This document shows positions 20,595 to 32,229 of a stretch of 64,000 nt of DNA, in pieces (the first letter of the stretch is position 1; every line of letters starts with the position of its first letter). Position numbers and translations under genes: made by a program. This DNA is from Tricholomella constricta. Lineage: Eukaryota > Basidiomycota > Agaricomycetes > Agaricales > Lyophyllaceae. The stretch spans positions 1 through 64,000 of the forward strand of contig JAACJP010000015.1 in assembly GCA_013368375.1 (NCBI GenBank), read 5' to 3'. Under the pieces are notes generated by a model. It had not been told where the DNA came from. It saw only the letters and a list, made by a program, of their open reading frames with translations, and did no database searches.

Positions 20595-23500
20595 TCACTG
20601 GAACTCAGGGCGAAGCGCATCGTAGGTCGGGCAGAGGTCACTGGTCGAATAGCATCAGACATTGTACGCGCCGGATTGATGATTCACTCACAGCCAGTCC
20701 TGGGGAGTAATCTGGGCCTGTGGGCCCTCAACGTTCTCGGCAGGCGCCTCTCCGAACACAACAGCCAAGCCAACTTCCAAGTGCCAGTCGATGTGGCTAA
20801 AGTTTCGTGAATAAAGGGAGTGATGTAATAGCCTGTCGTATTATACTCACCAGTGCAAGAACCAAGCGCCTGGGTTGTCCTACAAATGATCTTTAGATAG
20901 GCGAACATGATTGCATCCAGATGCACATACGCTGAAGAATCGGAAGGTCATGTTTCCACCAGCGACTTAGAATGAGCGGCAATTAGACAATATGCAAGGT
21001 TTCTTCTGATATAGAACATACCAGCAGCTACATCTCGCCTTGGCGGGTTGACGAAGTTGAGTTCGTCAGCGTTAGAGGGGCGGACAAGGTCGAACGCGTG
21101 GCCGTGCACTTGAATATCGTGTCAGAAATCTTTTCAAAGTTCTCGTCCAAATTTACGCACAGTGGAAGGGATGGACTGGATAGGTTTAAGATCAGCGATG
21201 AATGCTTGTCGACATCATAAGTGAACTCACATCCTGTTCCTGGGATCGATATTTCTATGAGCTTGTTGGGCGGCAAGATGAAAACCTTTCCGCATGTCTT
21301 TAGCGCAATCTAGAATCTACTGAGAGGATGAAAGCCTACTTGTTCCTGGAATTAGGTTAGCCTTGTGTGCCGATGTTTTGAACGATCTGATCTTACCGAG
21401 GGTATGAGATCTTGAGGAGTTTTGGCACCACTGAGAAGTTGAAGCAAAACGGGCAGAGGAGGCGAAAGGTACGAGATGCCGTTGATATCGAAGAAAGGTG
21501 GGTTCGGCTTTGTGTAGCAAAATCAATATGCTTATAATTTTGCAAATATAGAAAAATTCTCACCTGACCAATGTTGAGCGTGATTGCAACGTCCGCGGGT
21601 CCACTTCCGAGCTATGAGCGAGAGCGATAAGGGGTAACTCGGGACAAATCAAATGGATTGATTCTTACCTTTCCAGGCTCCTCAATGGGCTGTAGTCACG
21701 GAGTATCAGCAAACTGATGGGCCGAGGTTGGTAAATGGATCCGACAAGAACTCACATGCATGTCGCCTTCAATAAGTTTATGACCGGGAGTATTGACAGT
21801 AGTAGGCTCAACAGCGGGTGCCCCTTTGTAGCGGAGGACTGCAAGGGTAAGGTCGGGGTTGTCTATGGCGCGCATATCAGTACAACGTCTTCATGGTGAT
21901 GCAGTTAATTCACAGTTGGGGTTTCCAGCCGGGTCTCCTCCAGTGGGGCTAGAAAGAGGGCATCAGGGACATTCTCTGATGAAGGGAAATTATAACATAC
22001 AAGGCGCGGATCCAATAATTACCAACAGTTTGATTGGCGTTAAGAATGAAGGAAACACGTTGGGCTTGGGAAAGCAATCAAGCTAACTTCAGAGTTCCAA
22101 AAGAAACTTGCTTACCTGCAAAGATATCGAAATTTTGAGCCGGGACCGGATTGTGCTCGATGCCGTCGAACTCCATGATATCTTATAAGTTTTAGTCAGG
22201 CAGAATCTTTTTACGATGAGAAATAGAGTACCCATGTTGTGACCGTCAACGGAGAAAGTGAAGAAAGGCCGACAGGATAAGGAGAAAACGCGGAACCTGT
22301 CATGGAGCCTGGTTATATCGCGAAGCAATGAATAGGCAAACTGTCTCACCTGTAGCGCTTTCCTTGTTCAACATTCACAACAGAATAGGGGACGAGGGGC
22401 CCTCCGTTGTAACGGCCAGCACCGTTAATCAAACAGGAATCAGGGATGCTAACGGCGAGGCATGGGCTCAGGCATAGCGATGTGAGGTTGTTGGAAACTT
22501 ACGGGAAAGCGCCTGATTGGATAAACTGTTTCTGAACTTCGGGAGCAAACTCATGATACCTGAATTCTGGTTAATGCTGATGTTCATGAGACACAGCAAC
22601 AATTCATACCAGTCGGAAAGGGTGATGATAGTGCTCGCTGGTATGCAAGGTGAGCTTCATAACACCATTTCTTGAATCAAAGCACTCACCATCATCAACA
22701 TCATACAGGTGCCCCAAGGGATCCTGGGGATCTACGAGCCAATCAGTAACACGAACCAACGCGCGGGAAACGATATTTACCGTAAACAGGAATTGCTCCT
22801 CGCAAACCGTCACAATACTGTGTGGAAAGGTGGGAGTGATACCTGCGATGGCGGCGTGAGATCAAAGCAACGTTGCAAAAGCATGACTGCATTACCAGAA
22901 ATTCCCAGTTTGACCAGCTGTATCAAAGTCATCTGGAGAGATGGTCAGCGGGAACATAGTAGACCATGCACTAAATTTCTTTACAAAGGAAAGTCGAGTT
23001 ACTATAGCATGAGAAAGTCAGAAGATTGATGGGTGCAATGAATTCAGAGGGCTCCTTACGGGGCGATAGGGCACTGTTTATGTGTGAATATTGATGAGGA
23101 ATGTCATGCGGGTTTGTCAAATTATCCGCACCTGGTTCACAAACCTTTCGGACAAATCAGCACACCACCAACGACACATTGCAATGCAAGTACTCACGAG
23201 GGTCCGTCCATCCCGGAGGTTCGAGCTTGGAAGAAACCATGCCAATGCTAGGTAATCCAGCGTTGGCAGAGCTCAGATGTACGAGAATAATCACGTACGA
23301 TAGAAGTGCTCCGCCGCATACCAGGACTGGTCAATTTGTTGTTGGTCCTGATCTAGAATAGTTTGTGAAGTTACAGAAATGGGGCCTAGCAACGTGTGGA
23401 ATATTTGATTACCTGTAAGCGATCGCCCTTGTTTGCAACGACAGCTAAACAGTGCCAATGTTTAGTGATATTTGAATAGTTAGATGCCCGTACGACGGCC

Positions 23501-23713
23501 TACCGGTTCCTGGATAGATTCCGTTGACTGTGACGGCACTAGATACGCTATCAGTGACCAGAGAAGACAACAACAAAGAGGCGCTACGCACTCTCGAGTG
23601 AACCCATCAGGGGCAATTTTAGCGTTGATAATATCGAAGTTATATACCCTGGTGATTGCGAGGGTCGCTGGAAGAATGGCGAGAGCCAGGAAATTGACGA
23701 ACAACCGCACCAT
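20595..23713 (-). CDS. Laccase (secreted multicopper oxidase), about 29 exons
   Basis: Minus strand, ATG at 23711-23713 and TGA at 20595-20597. Spliced by eye it gives roughly 515-520 residues, the usual laccase length. The signal peptide is MVRLFVNFLALAILPATLA. All four copper signatures are present: HWHGFFQ, HSHLSTQYCDGLRG, HPFHLHGHAFD (split by an intron) and WFLHCHIDWHLEVGLAVVF. The C-terminus is DLCPTYDALRPEFQ. Laccases oxidise phenols with reduction of O2 to water outside the cell (lignin, melanin, morphogenesis). Introns are 45-65 bp with standard borders. Several exons are tiny: FVNQ (13 nt), CPIAP (14 nt), NSTFL (17 nt), PIEEPGK (21 nt). The region around 21310-21385 can be spliced with or without a 6-nt exon. 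No disabling change was seen; exon borders are manual. Confidence 0.92.
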
Positions 23714-23757
23714 CTTGGACTGAGGGGGAGTGAGGAAATAAGCCTCATCCTTCTGAG

Positions 23758-23765
23758 CTTTTAAA
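23758..23765 (-). promoter_or_regulatory. TATA-like box of laccase
   Basis: Minus strand TTTAAAAG, about 48 bp before the laccase ATG, in the only plausible core-promoter position. It is weak evidence by itself. Confidence 0.35.
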
Positions 23766-25335
23766 GGACTCGCTTTCAACTTCCAGAAAAAGCCAACAAA
23801 TTTACCGGGAGGCATTTTCCACGGCGAGCCTTGTGTCCACGACGGTCGCCGGCTGCCAAGGAACGAATAGTCGCAGTTGCAGAGGCAATATTTCATGAAA
23901 CTCACAGAGATCCAAGTGGTAAGGAGGCCCGAGCCTATGAAGAAGCCGACATTGCATGTAAATGAATACGACAGGGTGCATGACCGCAGGTTTTGGCGTA
24001 CAAGCATTCCCAACCAAATTCAGTACCCATTGCGCTAGCACGGCAAACTGGGCCACGCGGTACTGCCGAACTCTTACCCGACTTCCGTCCATTTAGTAAA
24101 ACAACTGGATCGATATCTCACCTTCTGGCATGAGAATATTGATTGCGCTCTGCAGCGACAGTCGGGTTAGCGGCCTTACTAGTAGTGTGAATTTCGCTAG
24201 TCTTTCACTGTGGTTGTGAAGATTGTATTTCGCGAGTTACCAGGAGTAGTTTTGGAGCCAAGGAGCTTGAGCGCCTTTGTCGAGAGTGGGAAGGTTTGCA
24301 ACGACAACCATGGCGCATCTTTTGTCGGCAAATTTCATGCTGAATGGAGGAAATATACAGTTTGTAATTCGTCGTGTTTGGTTTGTACCAGATCAGAATC
24401 GATATTGAGAGAGCCCAAGCCTCGGCACCGCAAGCTTAGAACCGTGCAGTCAAGCTGAGAGAATGGAAGATAGAAATCAAAGACAATAATGATCGGTCTC
24501 CTTCCGGAGGTACCTGGAGGTACTTACCCTGTACCGTGGCATTCGTCAACCCGGTCATTCGTCAATGTCACATCAGTCACACTCGCCAGCTGCCAATTGA
24601 ACTCTGCTGGATCCGAAAGTCGTCACCGTGCAGAAGGCCGTACGAGGAGGAGGCAAGAAAAATTAGGGTCATGCGATATATGCTGATACTATCAGCATAC
24701 ACAGATAGTATATGTGACTTTCAGATACTCTTCCTCGTTCACATCCTCAGTTGTCTTGCTTTCCTTCAAGTTAACGACACTGAGGCTCACTGAGGATTGA
24801 CTGTGTATTCTCTAGATCCATCAGGTTATGGGCCCCGCCTAGATCAGAATACATTTTCATTGCCTCGTGTCTAAGGCCCTCGGCAACTTGTTGTTTTTCC
24901 CTTCGAATCATTGTTTTAACCGCATATAAGTGACAATCAAAGTTGGCGATTCAAGGTGACTCAAGGTGTCGATTCAAGCGACGATTCGGGATGTCTCCAG
25001 GATAGTGATGTATCATGGGAAGCTCGAATCTTCTTTGAATCATTGAAGCGCCTCCAGAGCCGCTTCAACATGTTGAATCCACAATTCAACACATTGTCTT
25101 GTCTAACTTATCATAACATGCATGACTTCTTAAACATACTCCTTCATAAAATCTAACTGAACTCTTCCCTGTCTCTAACCCCACCTACTGAGCCCCACAC
25201 TGTGTTCTCCCTTAACTCTGGACACACGCAACCCCTGCGAAAATTGTGTGACCGAAAAAGTGGACGTTCCTGATTTGGAATTTCGTCCGGTGACGGCTTA
25301 ATCTCTCTTGATCTTACATCTAAATAGCAGTCGAC
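23766..25335. other. Laccase upstream region, no gene recognised
   Basis: About 1.5 kb without a protein-like frame or recognisable repeat. It presumably contains laccase regulatory sequence; no specific site can be supported. Confidence 0.4.
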
Positions 25336-25841
25336 CAAGGGTGCTCCGAGATCAGAATTTGTGACCTGACCCTACATAGTTAGTTAGTCCAACCGTAGGT
25401 CGCGAATTTTTCTTTGGGACCTACCTGAAATTTGCCCCAAATGGCTCTAAATCAGCTTGGATAACCATATTGTATGTGGTCTCACCAATTCAGCACTGTC
25501 AAAAAATGCCCTAGAGCACTATAGCACATCACCGAAAAATAAAATATTAATTGGCAAATTTGAACACGTGACCAACATCAATGCAAACAGCAGAGTCATG
25601 CAAATTCTCGTTCGGGCTACTGCTAATGTCATCTATTGCCTCTAGTAAACAGATATAGCTACTATAGACGAAGTCATGAGGGGAAAGGGAAGGGTACAAA
25701 CATAAGCAAGTCCATGTGGCAGTGATGTCATAGTTACCATATATGAGTAGCCCCTGATTACCTAGTGAGTTAGTTGAGCTGCCTTGGTCGAAAAAAATTG
25801 TTTGACCCTAGGTTTATTTTTCATTTCTTGGAGGACCCTTG
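25336..25841. mobile_element. hAT-type MITE, copy B
   Basis: Starts CAAGGGTGCTCCGAG and ends CTTGGAGGACCCTTG. It is flanked by the perfect 8-bp duplication CAGTCGAC (25328-25335 and 25842-25849). Subterminal parts align with copy A (GACCTACCTGAAATTTG against GACCTCCAAAAATTTG; TTTGACCCTAGGTTTATTTTTC against CCGACCCTAGGTGTATTTTTTC). 506 bp, non-coding. Confidence 0.85.
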
Positions 25842-25849
25842 CAGTCGAC

Positions 25850-27105
25850 GGTATTGTAGGACAGTTCTGCCACAATTATGCATGAGAAGTACCAGAATAC
25901 GTAGTGTAAATAGTTGCCCCCCGAATAGCATTTCCCTTCTGAGCAACCGAGCGAGACTTTTGTCATGGGCATATGCAAAAGGTGATTTCAGAGCAGTAAA
26001 GGGGGTGTTACCACGGTGTAAGGTGTGTATTTGCTGTAGATTACCCATAGACTGTGCCCGCTGGTAGAGAGACCGTTTTCCCATAGGTATAGCCTCAGAA
26101 AATAGGTTTTTGAGGGCAGTCGGCACGTTGACGCGACTCGTTCACTCGTTCTACTTGGATTAGTCAGCGCATTGATGTTGGTTTTGGGCCTGTTCTTGCG
26201 TCGTCAAGTAGTAAGCTCGTACACACATCGGACACACATTCTGACACATGTAAGCACAAGATGTATATACTCTCAAAAAAGCCTTCGAGACAGATTTTTG
26301 TCATAGGACTTAGATCAATTTATATGACCTCTTTTATACACAAAATATCGCACTTATTTAGATCAAGGGAGTAACAAGGAAATCTGTCCCGAAGAAATTG
26401 ATATTACAATGTCACTGATGACTTTTCGCCAGCCAAACATGCTGCCAAAATGCTTGTGGAAGGCTGCAGTTTTTGGGCCGCAAATCCCTGCGTGTGTCGG
26501 AGTTTTAAAGTGGCAGGGGTTGCGTGTGTCCATTAACTCTCAATCCTTGTAGTCTGCCATGAATGACTCGAAGCGTGTTCAGGAGCTGATCGAGAAGTTA
26601 AAAGCCAAGGTTCTTGAGGTTTCCAGAGCCTCAAACCCAGTGAAAAGTTGGTCGAGTCAGATTGAGGCCAAATGAGCACAAACCCGTTTGCCAGAATTGG
26701 CTCAATGTTACTTCCTTGCCCTCAAAATCTCGGAATTTTATCGAGCAAGTAGGAACAGCATCGAGCCATATGGTGGCTTAACATAGCTTCATTTTCACTC
26801 AATATCTTCAGATTCATATTTCTGACATTAGGTTGTGTTCAATAAAAATTCAATTTCTGCTACATATAACAAGTTTAAGTAAGTATATGCGCGTGCACCG
26901 ACACGTCACGGTCTACTGAAGTCCCGCCCCCTCAATTGAAGCTTTGTGTGCATGCCCTGCTCTGAGCCTTCGTGTGCATGCCCTGCTCTGAGCCTATGTC
27001 CTCACAACCCACCCAGTCCGGCCTGCCTTCTTCAGTCAGCTGAAGACCAGGGCTGTCAGTTATGCAAGTAAAAAAAAGAGATTTAATGGTATTTAGCTGT
27101 GAACG
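25850..27105. other. Intergenic, no supported gene
   Basis: It contains two tandem copies of GTGTGCATGCCCTGCTCTGA (26946 and 26973) and otherwise unrecognised sequence. A short protein-like frame inside it is listed separately. Confidence 0.4.
26559..26675 (+). CDS. Small ORF, 38 residues, unknown
   Basis: ATG to TGA; begins MNDSKRVQELIEKLKAKVLE, a helical, Lys/Glu-rich peptide that could form a short coiled coil. No family is recognised and no splice partner is evident. It may be chance or the first exon of a lost gene. Confidence 0.2.
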   Translation: MNDSKRVQELIEKLKAKVLEVSRASNPVKSWSSQIEAK

Positions 27106-28125
27106 TCGATGTGTACCACCCAAGGCTGAGCGCCGACCGACACTCTGACCAACGTTCCGACCACTATGAAAGCGTGTCGAAATGGAAGCAATGAACACGA
27201 CCAAAGTACCGATCGCAGACGCGCCACAACAGTCGGATGGCCCTTTTCTTGGCACGCGGGCTTCGGGATAACCGAAGAATCAGCCAGCAACCACGCACGT
27301 TCGTACCCTAGGCCCCTATGCACGGCTGAAACCACCCCCAAATTCAAAATACAGTACGAAAACACTCCTCTCCTCCGATTGCCCCGCCACGGCACTGCTC
27401 TGGCCGCGTCACGGAACTCCGTGCCCACAGACCCCTCGATCATAAGTCCGATATAACCGACCCAACATCCACATCCGATCAATAAACACGTCCGTATCTG
27501 CCCCCTCTGATCAATAGCATGCCACACCGTACCGTCTCTTCAAAAACGAGTCGCGCTGTACCAAGCTTGGCGGCGACTCACCAATATACCAACAAACACC
27601 TGCCTGGTCTCTCCTAGGAATGGTAACCCTATTGGATAGATATAAAAGATGCACTATGTAGTAGCTACCGACCCCAGTGAATTACACCCCGTATTATCCC
27701 TCAAAACTCAGAGTCAATAGCTCAAACAAACCCGTCCATTGTCGTCTCGGAGTCATTCCGATCGTAAAACTCATCGCACACCGTCGCTCGCCGTCGCAAT
27801 CATCGCCAGAAATCATATTCGTTGACCGTCGTTCAGCCAAGTCATCGTCACCAAGAACTCGTAAGTTCTCCTCGTGTCTCATTCATTTCATGTCGCGCGA
27901 CCGACACCCCGGTTGCACTTACGACCAATACTTGTCGCAACCAGTCGCATATCATCGCGAATGTTGTAAACCAATCGGTTCTACCGATTAACAGGTCAAA
28001 TCATACATACTCTTACCAGCCCAGCACACTCGCGTGTTTGGGAACTTTTAACACTTCTCGCTCAAATTTAGTTGTTAGTTGTTTTGTTGTTGTGCACAGC
28101 ACCTACAGGCCTTCTAGCTCTATCA
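27106..28125 (+). mobile_element. 5' LTR of second family C element
   Basis: Aligns with 7787-9246: GATGTGTACCACCC start, CCGACCGACA, a TATAAAAG box near 27642, CCCCAGTGAATTACA, TTTGGGAACTTTTAACACTTCTC and the TCTAGCTCTATCA end. The 5' border is approximate. A primer-binding-site-like TGGAGCCCACCACGAGG follows at 28129, so this is a 5' LTR. Confidence 0.7.
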
Positions 28126-28128
28126 TTC

Positions 28129-28145
28129 TGGAGCCCACCACGAGG
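28129..28145 (+). promoter_or_regulatory. Putative tRNA primer-binding site, family C element
   Basis: TGGAGCCCACCACGAGG starts three bases after the LTR end, and TGG is the expected start for pairing with a tRNA 3' CCA end. The tRNA identity was not determined. Confidence 0.5.
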
Positions 28146-28392
28146 GTTTCAAAAACCACCGCCGAACACGCGACCTCCTAAAAAAAAAGCTTCCACCTGC
28201 AACCAGACAAGAAGCTCGAACCCGAACCCTTCGCACAATAATGGTGGCAGCATTGTACAACAATGACTCCTTGACATCGATCGGGGAGAAAATACAATAA
28301 CAGCAGAATGAAGTGGCCTGTGCGCGGTGACACATGGAACAAGAGAACAAGGCACGTTTCTGGCCACAACGAGAACAAGGGACCTCACGCTC

Positions 28393-28583
28393 TGTAAGGA
28401 CGCAGGTCCATACTGGTCACCTGTGTTGGCATTGTTTGGCAACGCCGAATTGCCTATATCTATTGTTTATATCTATTAGTTTAAGTAGATCTTCGCAACT
28501 TCATGTATAACTAGCAGAAAAATGACATCTGGTCAAGCTCGGTTATAGTGTGAATTGCGAGGTCGTCCTGTAGCACCGCTACA
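28393..28583 (+). repeat. 5' LTR of family A element
   Basis: 191 bp, TGTAAGG ... GCTACA. It differs from the 3' LTR by a few bases and a short indel (GCCGAATTGCC against GCCATTGGCATTGCC), so the insertion is not brand new. Confidence 0.9.
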
Positions 28584-28760
28584 TTTTTTTGAGCTATCCA
28601 GCTCTACTGCTATATACAGCTATATCCCGCTATAACCCACTATCTGCTTCTTTTCTCAACCTGGCCACTCAAACCCCTTTTGGCCAACACCGACATCTTG
28701 ATATGACATCGAGAACCACCCAGGACCATGCAACACGCGCATGGACACATGAGGCCGCGG
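28584..28760 (+). other. Leader of family A element, shared with family D
   Basis: The sequence from TTTTTTGAGCTATCCAGCTC to CACATGAGGCCGCGG is nearly the same as the reverse complement of 58312-58480 and includes the start MTSRTTQDHAT(R/C)AWTHEAA. Similarity stops abruptly after GGCCGCGG, where A and D carry unrelated coding sequence. Confidence 0.85.
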
Positions 28761-31347
28761 ACACGTGGCCACGTCACTCGTCGGAACCGCAGCCTGCGGC
28801 TCGGAGAGGCTTTTCGATGTTCGAAGCATCGAAATTGATGCCACGTCATACGGCAGAACCGCCGGCGACGGTTCCCTCGAGCAAACTCAAGCTGTTCCTA
28901 TAGAACGGCACAGGCGAATCTTTGTCGCCTGTGCATGAAGAGTGGATCGAGCTCGACCTTCTACGGCATGAGCTTCAGTTCTTTTGGTCGGCTACTGGGA
29001 TAACCGGCGAAACTCAGCGACGTAGGCTCGAAGCCTGCGCCGAACACGATGTATCTGAGTATTTTGGACGAATATATATTGATGTAGGACATACAGAGTA
29101 CCTACAACGATACATGGACGCGCTACGTGGTGCGGTCAAGGAACCGCACCGACTAAAAGCGCTACACCTTCCACTTGGGAGGTAAAAATCGAAGCATTCT
29201 GGGCGACGACTGACGTCCAGAGCCAGTACCGGCGTCGGAGGTTGATAGAGGCCACCGAGAAGATATACCGCAAGTACGGTGCCTCATACTGGCACCATAC
29301 GGAGGTCGGCGAATCGTACACAGACAAAACTATAGGAACACTTCGTGATGTCGTGGACCTATACAGGAAGCGGCGTCCGAAGGACGCACACCGAGGAGCG
29401 TCGCAGTTGGGCGATGCAAATACGACAGCGCTACAAGTGCCATCATCGTCGAAACCGGTGGGACCATTGAGTTGTGGTTCTAAGAATGCACGTTCGATTG
29501 AACGTTCGGGTGGCATGAGTACTGCCCCCTTCAAATCGATCGTGAAGTGATCTGAAAGACGCGAGGGCAATGGCCTCGCATCAGTGAACGTCACATATAG
29601 TGGCGGACATGACGACCGCAACTGGCGAGTACCGTCGCCAATGCATGATCAAAGTGTGCGACAGAGGGCACAACCCAGGCATGAGGCCCTCCAACCGGGC
29701 AACATCGAGGGGATCGGTGAGCATCGAAGGATGCTCAAGGAGACACGAACCGAGGCGAACGTCGTAGATCAACGACGTCCTAGTGGGGGGGAGAGGTACC
29801 AGAGCAGTAGCCGCCACCCCACAGACGAGACGATGAAGGAAACGTCGCAGAGCGACGTTTCACGATCCATGGTGCCCAGCAAAGGCGCAACAGTTGCTGG
29901 CAAGAAAGTTGCCAGCAATACAACATCGGAGGTGCCGAATATACGACATTCGGAGGCCGAGATGCGTCGGGAAGGCACAGGGAACGAGCACCGACGGAGT
30001 ATGGTCCGGACAGACCATACTATAGTTGAGGGCATGCGGCAAGGTCGTGCGCATCAAGTCGAACCGCATCTAGAAGGTGTACCAGAGGACAGCAAGCGTC
30101 CTCCCACTAAGCCAATAGAAAGGCTTGCATCAACGCGCTTAGTAGCACGCACTTACTCGTCATCTAGGTATGTTACACCTAGATCCTATAGTGGCGCTAT
30201 GGCCGCCACATCGGCATTGGAGAGCGCCAGCGCTAGCGTGCGCCCTCAACCAGAATGACCACCGGAGCACCCGACAAGAGGTGCTGCCAGCGAAGGCGGA
30301 AACGTGGGCGCACCCCAGATAGAGGGGGTGCACCAGGACGGATCAAGGTATCCGGCACTACCGGAGGTGCGGACAAACGTTCGCAAGGGAGGAGATGGGT
30401 GTGGTGAACGCCCATTGAAGAAGATTGAACGCCATGGGACGACGACCGCAAAGGTGCCGATGCTGGCATACCCGGAGGCGGACTTCCACATTGTGTGGTG
30501 GATAGCACGACGCATAGACGACGGAAGCGACTGGAATGAGACGTTCCAGGAGCTAATGCACGATCGGCCGGAAGACGACGTGCGCCGGGTTTGGAGGTGG
30601 GTGATGTACCACCTCCAGTATCACAGAAAAGAACTCCGTGGGGACACGGGGTTAATGGGCATCAAGCCTGTTCCGGAGACGGCGTCAAGCGCTGAATCCG
30701 ATGGTGGATCTAGTGACCGACCCAGTGAGGTGGGAAGGTCAAGATCGAGTTCGCAAATTGGACAGGAGCGAACACGCACCCCCGACCATGTCCTAGACTG
30801 GCTAGAGGGTAACTCGAGCACCTACTCGCGAAGTATTAGCGCGAGTAGGGACAACTACAACATGGTGGTACCGACACCATCAGAAGTTCGGAACGAAATG
30901 CCCACCAAACGATTGGCGTGTATGCGCCAAATTGTTCATCGCACATATGGCGATGAACCGGAAGAGGAAGACGACGGGAACGGTGAGTGGTCCAAAGGTC
31001 ATTCGGAATGCTCAGAAGCATGGCATGTCCGAACATATGAATGTGAGGACGCATGCCACAAGTACCAGTACCTCGATGAAGACGGGAAGGAAATTCACGT
31101 CTACGAAGTGGAGAGCGATGGAGAATCCAACGCTCTCGAGGCGGAATATGATAGCTACCGAGAACGTGGTAGCTATCAAGAGGAGGAGGAGAGTGGCGCT
31201 GAGCATAGCAGCTCGGAAGACGCTCGTTTTAACGACGAGCAGAAGAATGGTGCTGCACATAGCGGCCCAGAAGACGCTCGTTTGAACAACGAGCAAAGCG
31301 ACGAAAGCGCCCGTTATGATGATAACGAGTGCGCTGACTCCGATTGA
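28703..31347 (+). pseudogene. Degraded ORF of family A element (gag-like or unknown)
   Basis: The frame opens MTSRTTQDHATRAWTHEAAD and continues to 29185 with one TAG (28901). It shifts to another frame near 29187 and continues to 31347 with two TGA codons (29548 and 30256). A module is repeated: FFWSATGITGETQRRRLEA ... YMDALRG and, about 260 bp later, AFWATTDVQSQYRRRRLIEA ... TIGTLRD. The last part (30304-31347) has AYPEADFHIVWWIARRID, WRWVMYHLQYHRKEL and a Glu/Asp/Ser-rich tail. No zinc knuckle or enzymatic motif. The whole frame is threaded with perfect hairpins. Function unknown; capsid-like by position only. Confidence 0.55.
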
Positions 31348-31373
31348 GCGTGTTGGGCTTGTTGTGCCCAACA
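28812..31373 (+). repeat. Series of short perfect hairpins inside the family A ORF
   Basis: Checked stems (outer coordinates, stem length): 28812-28834 8 bp; 28856-28874 6; 28908-28934 10; 29129-29150 8; 29561-29579 6; 29839-29861 10; 29894-29918 10; 29935-29953 6; 29998-30021 9; 30162-30184 8; 30266-30285 6; 30310-30331 7; 30592-30617 9; 30821-30849 10; 30913-30930 6; 30934-30958 9; 31111-31137 7 plus an inner 4; 31149-31178 11; 31222-31240 6; 31276-31294 7; 31312-31327 6; 31351-31373 8. Loops are 3-9 nt apart from the 31111 structure. Neighbouring genes read by eye show nothing comparable. Confidence 0.9.
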
Positions 31374-31640
31374 GTTCCTATCCAGGTCTTTGAGATGCGA
31401 TATTAGACGCATTAGTCCGGCAGCCGTATCGGTTAGGTGTCGACAGTTATAACGTCGAGGTGGCAGCCTACGCGACTTTAACCACAGTCGCAGCAATAAC
31501 CATTGCTGAAACCCTTGTGGCGTATACGTCAGTGTGATAAATAGCGCCTCAGTCTTCTGCGGTAGTTCAACCAGCCCTGGTCCGGCAGGCGCAATAGCTG
31601 TCGACGAGGAGTCGAAGACGGAGCCAAAAAATTGATGAAG

Positions 31641-31861
31641 TGTAACGGAGTTACAAGATTGGGGACCTTGCTGTGCACGCTAGACGTAAGCTTGACAAGT
31701 CTGTCGATTGCTACGTATAGGTGTACAAGGTCTACTGTTTAATTATGTAATGTAGAGGATTAAATAGGCAACACCAGAAGGTGTTGCCAAACAATAGCGT
31801 AATTGTGTCGATAAGATACGATTAGATCAGATTAGTAGATAGGATAGTAAGCGCCCTTACA
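31641..31861 (-). mobile_element. Solo LTR, family B, nested in family A element
   Basis: 221 bp TGTAACGGAGTTACA ... GCGCCCTTACA (minus-oriented), with a perfect 5-bp duplication TGAAG on both sides (31636-31640 and 31862-31866). Nearly the same length and sequence as 33702-33922. It contains the hairpin GGCAACACC-AGAA-GGTGTTGCC. Confidence 0.93.
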
Positions 31862-31930
31862 TGAAGCCATAAATCACCGGCTAACGACTCTATTGGTGAC
31901 TATCAAACCAACTCACGCGCGAAAGTCACT

Positions 31931-32218
31931 GTTGGGCACTATGTGTCCAACCCTAGCCAGTACGTCCGTGGAACATGGACGCCAATCTCTCAGAGACTGG
32001 AGGAACAAGTCGCGGTCGACAGAATCGACACTACGTTAGAGCCATGACCTAACATTATCATTATTCCATATCGTCGGAGTACCAATACCCAGACGCGACA
32101 ACTGTGACGCATAAAATATGCGCAATGCATTCGACTATTGTTGCGCGTACTGTACGCGCAATATATACGACATACCCTCGACATCCGCCTGGGTGTAAAG
32201 ATTGCTGAGTGCAATCTT
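31931..32218 (+). repeat. Hairpin series in the 3' untranslated interior of family A
   Basis: Stems at 31931-31951 (8 bp with one G-T), 31963-31981, 32141-32161 (TTGCGCGT/ACGCGCAA) and 32198-32218 (AAGATTGC/GCAATCTT). The last one sits immediately before the polypurine tract. Confidence 0.85.
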
Positions 32219-32229
32219 AAAGGGGGGTA

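Noticed and set aside
24956..25156. 66-residue plus-strand frame between the laccase and MITE B
   Set aside because: Short, overlaps no splice signals or motifs and has no protein-like conservation clue.
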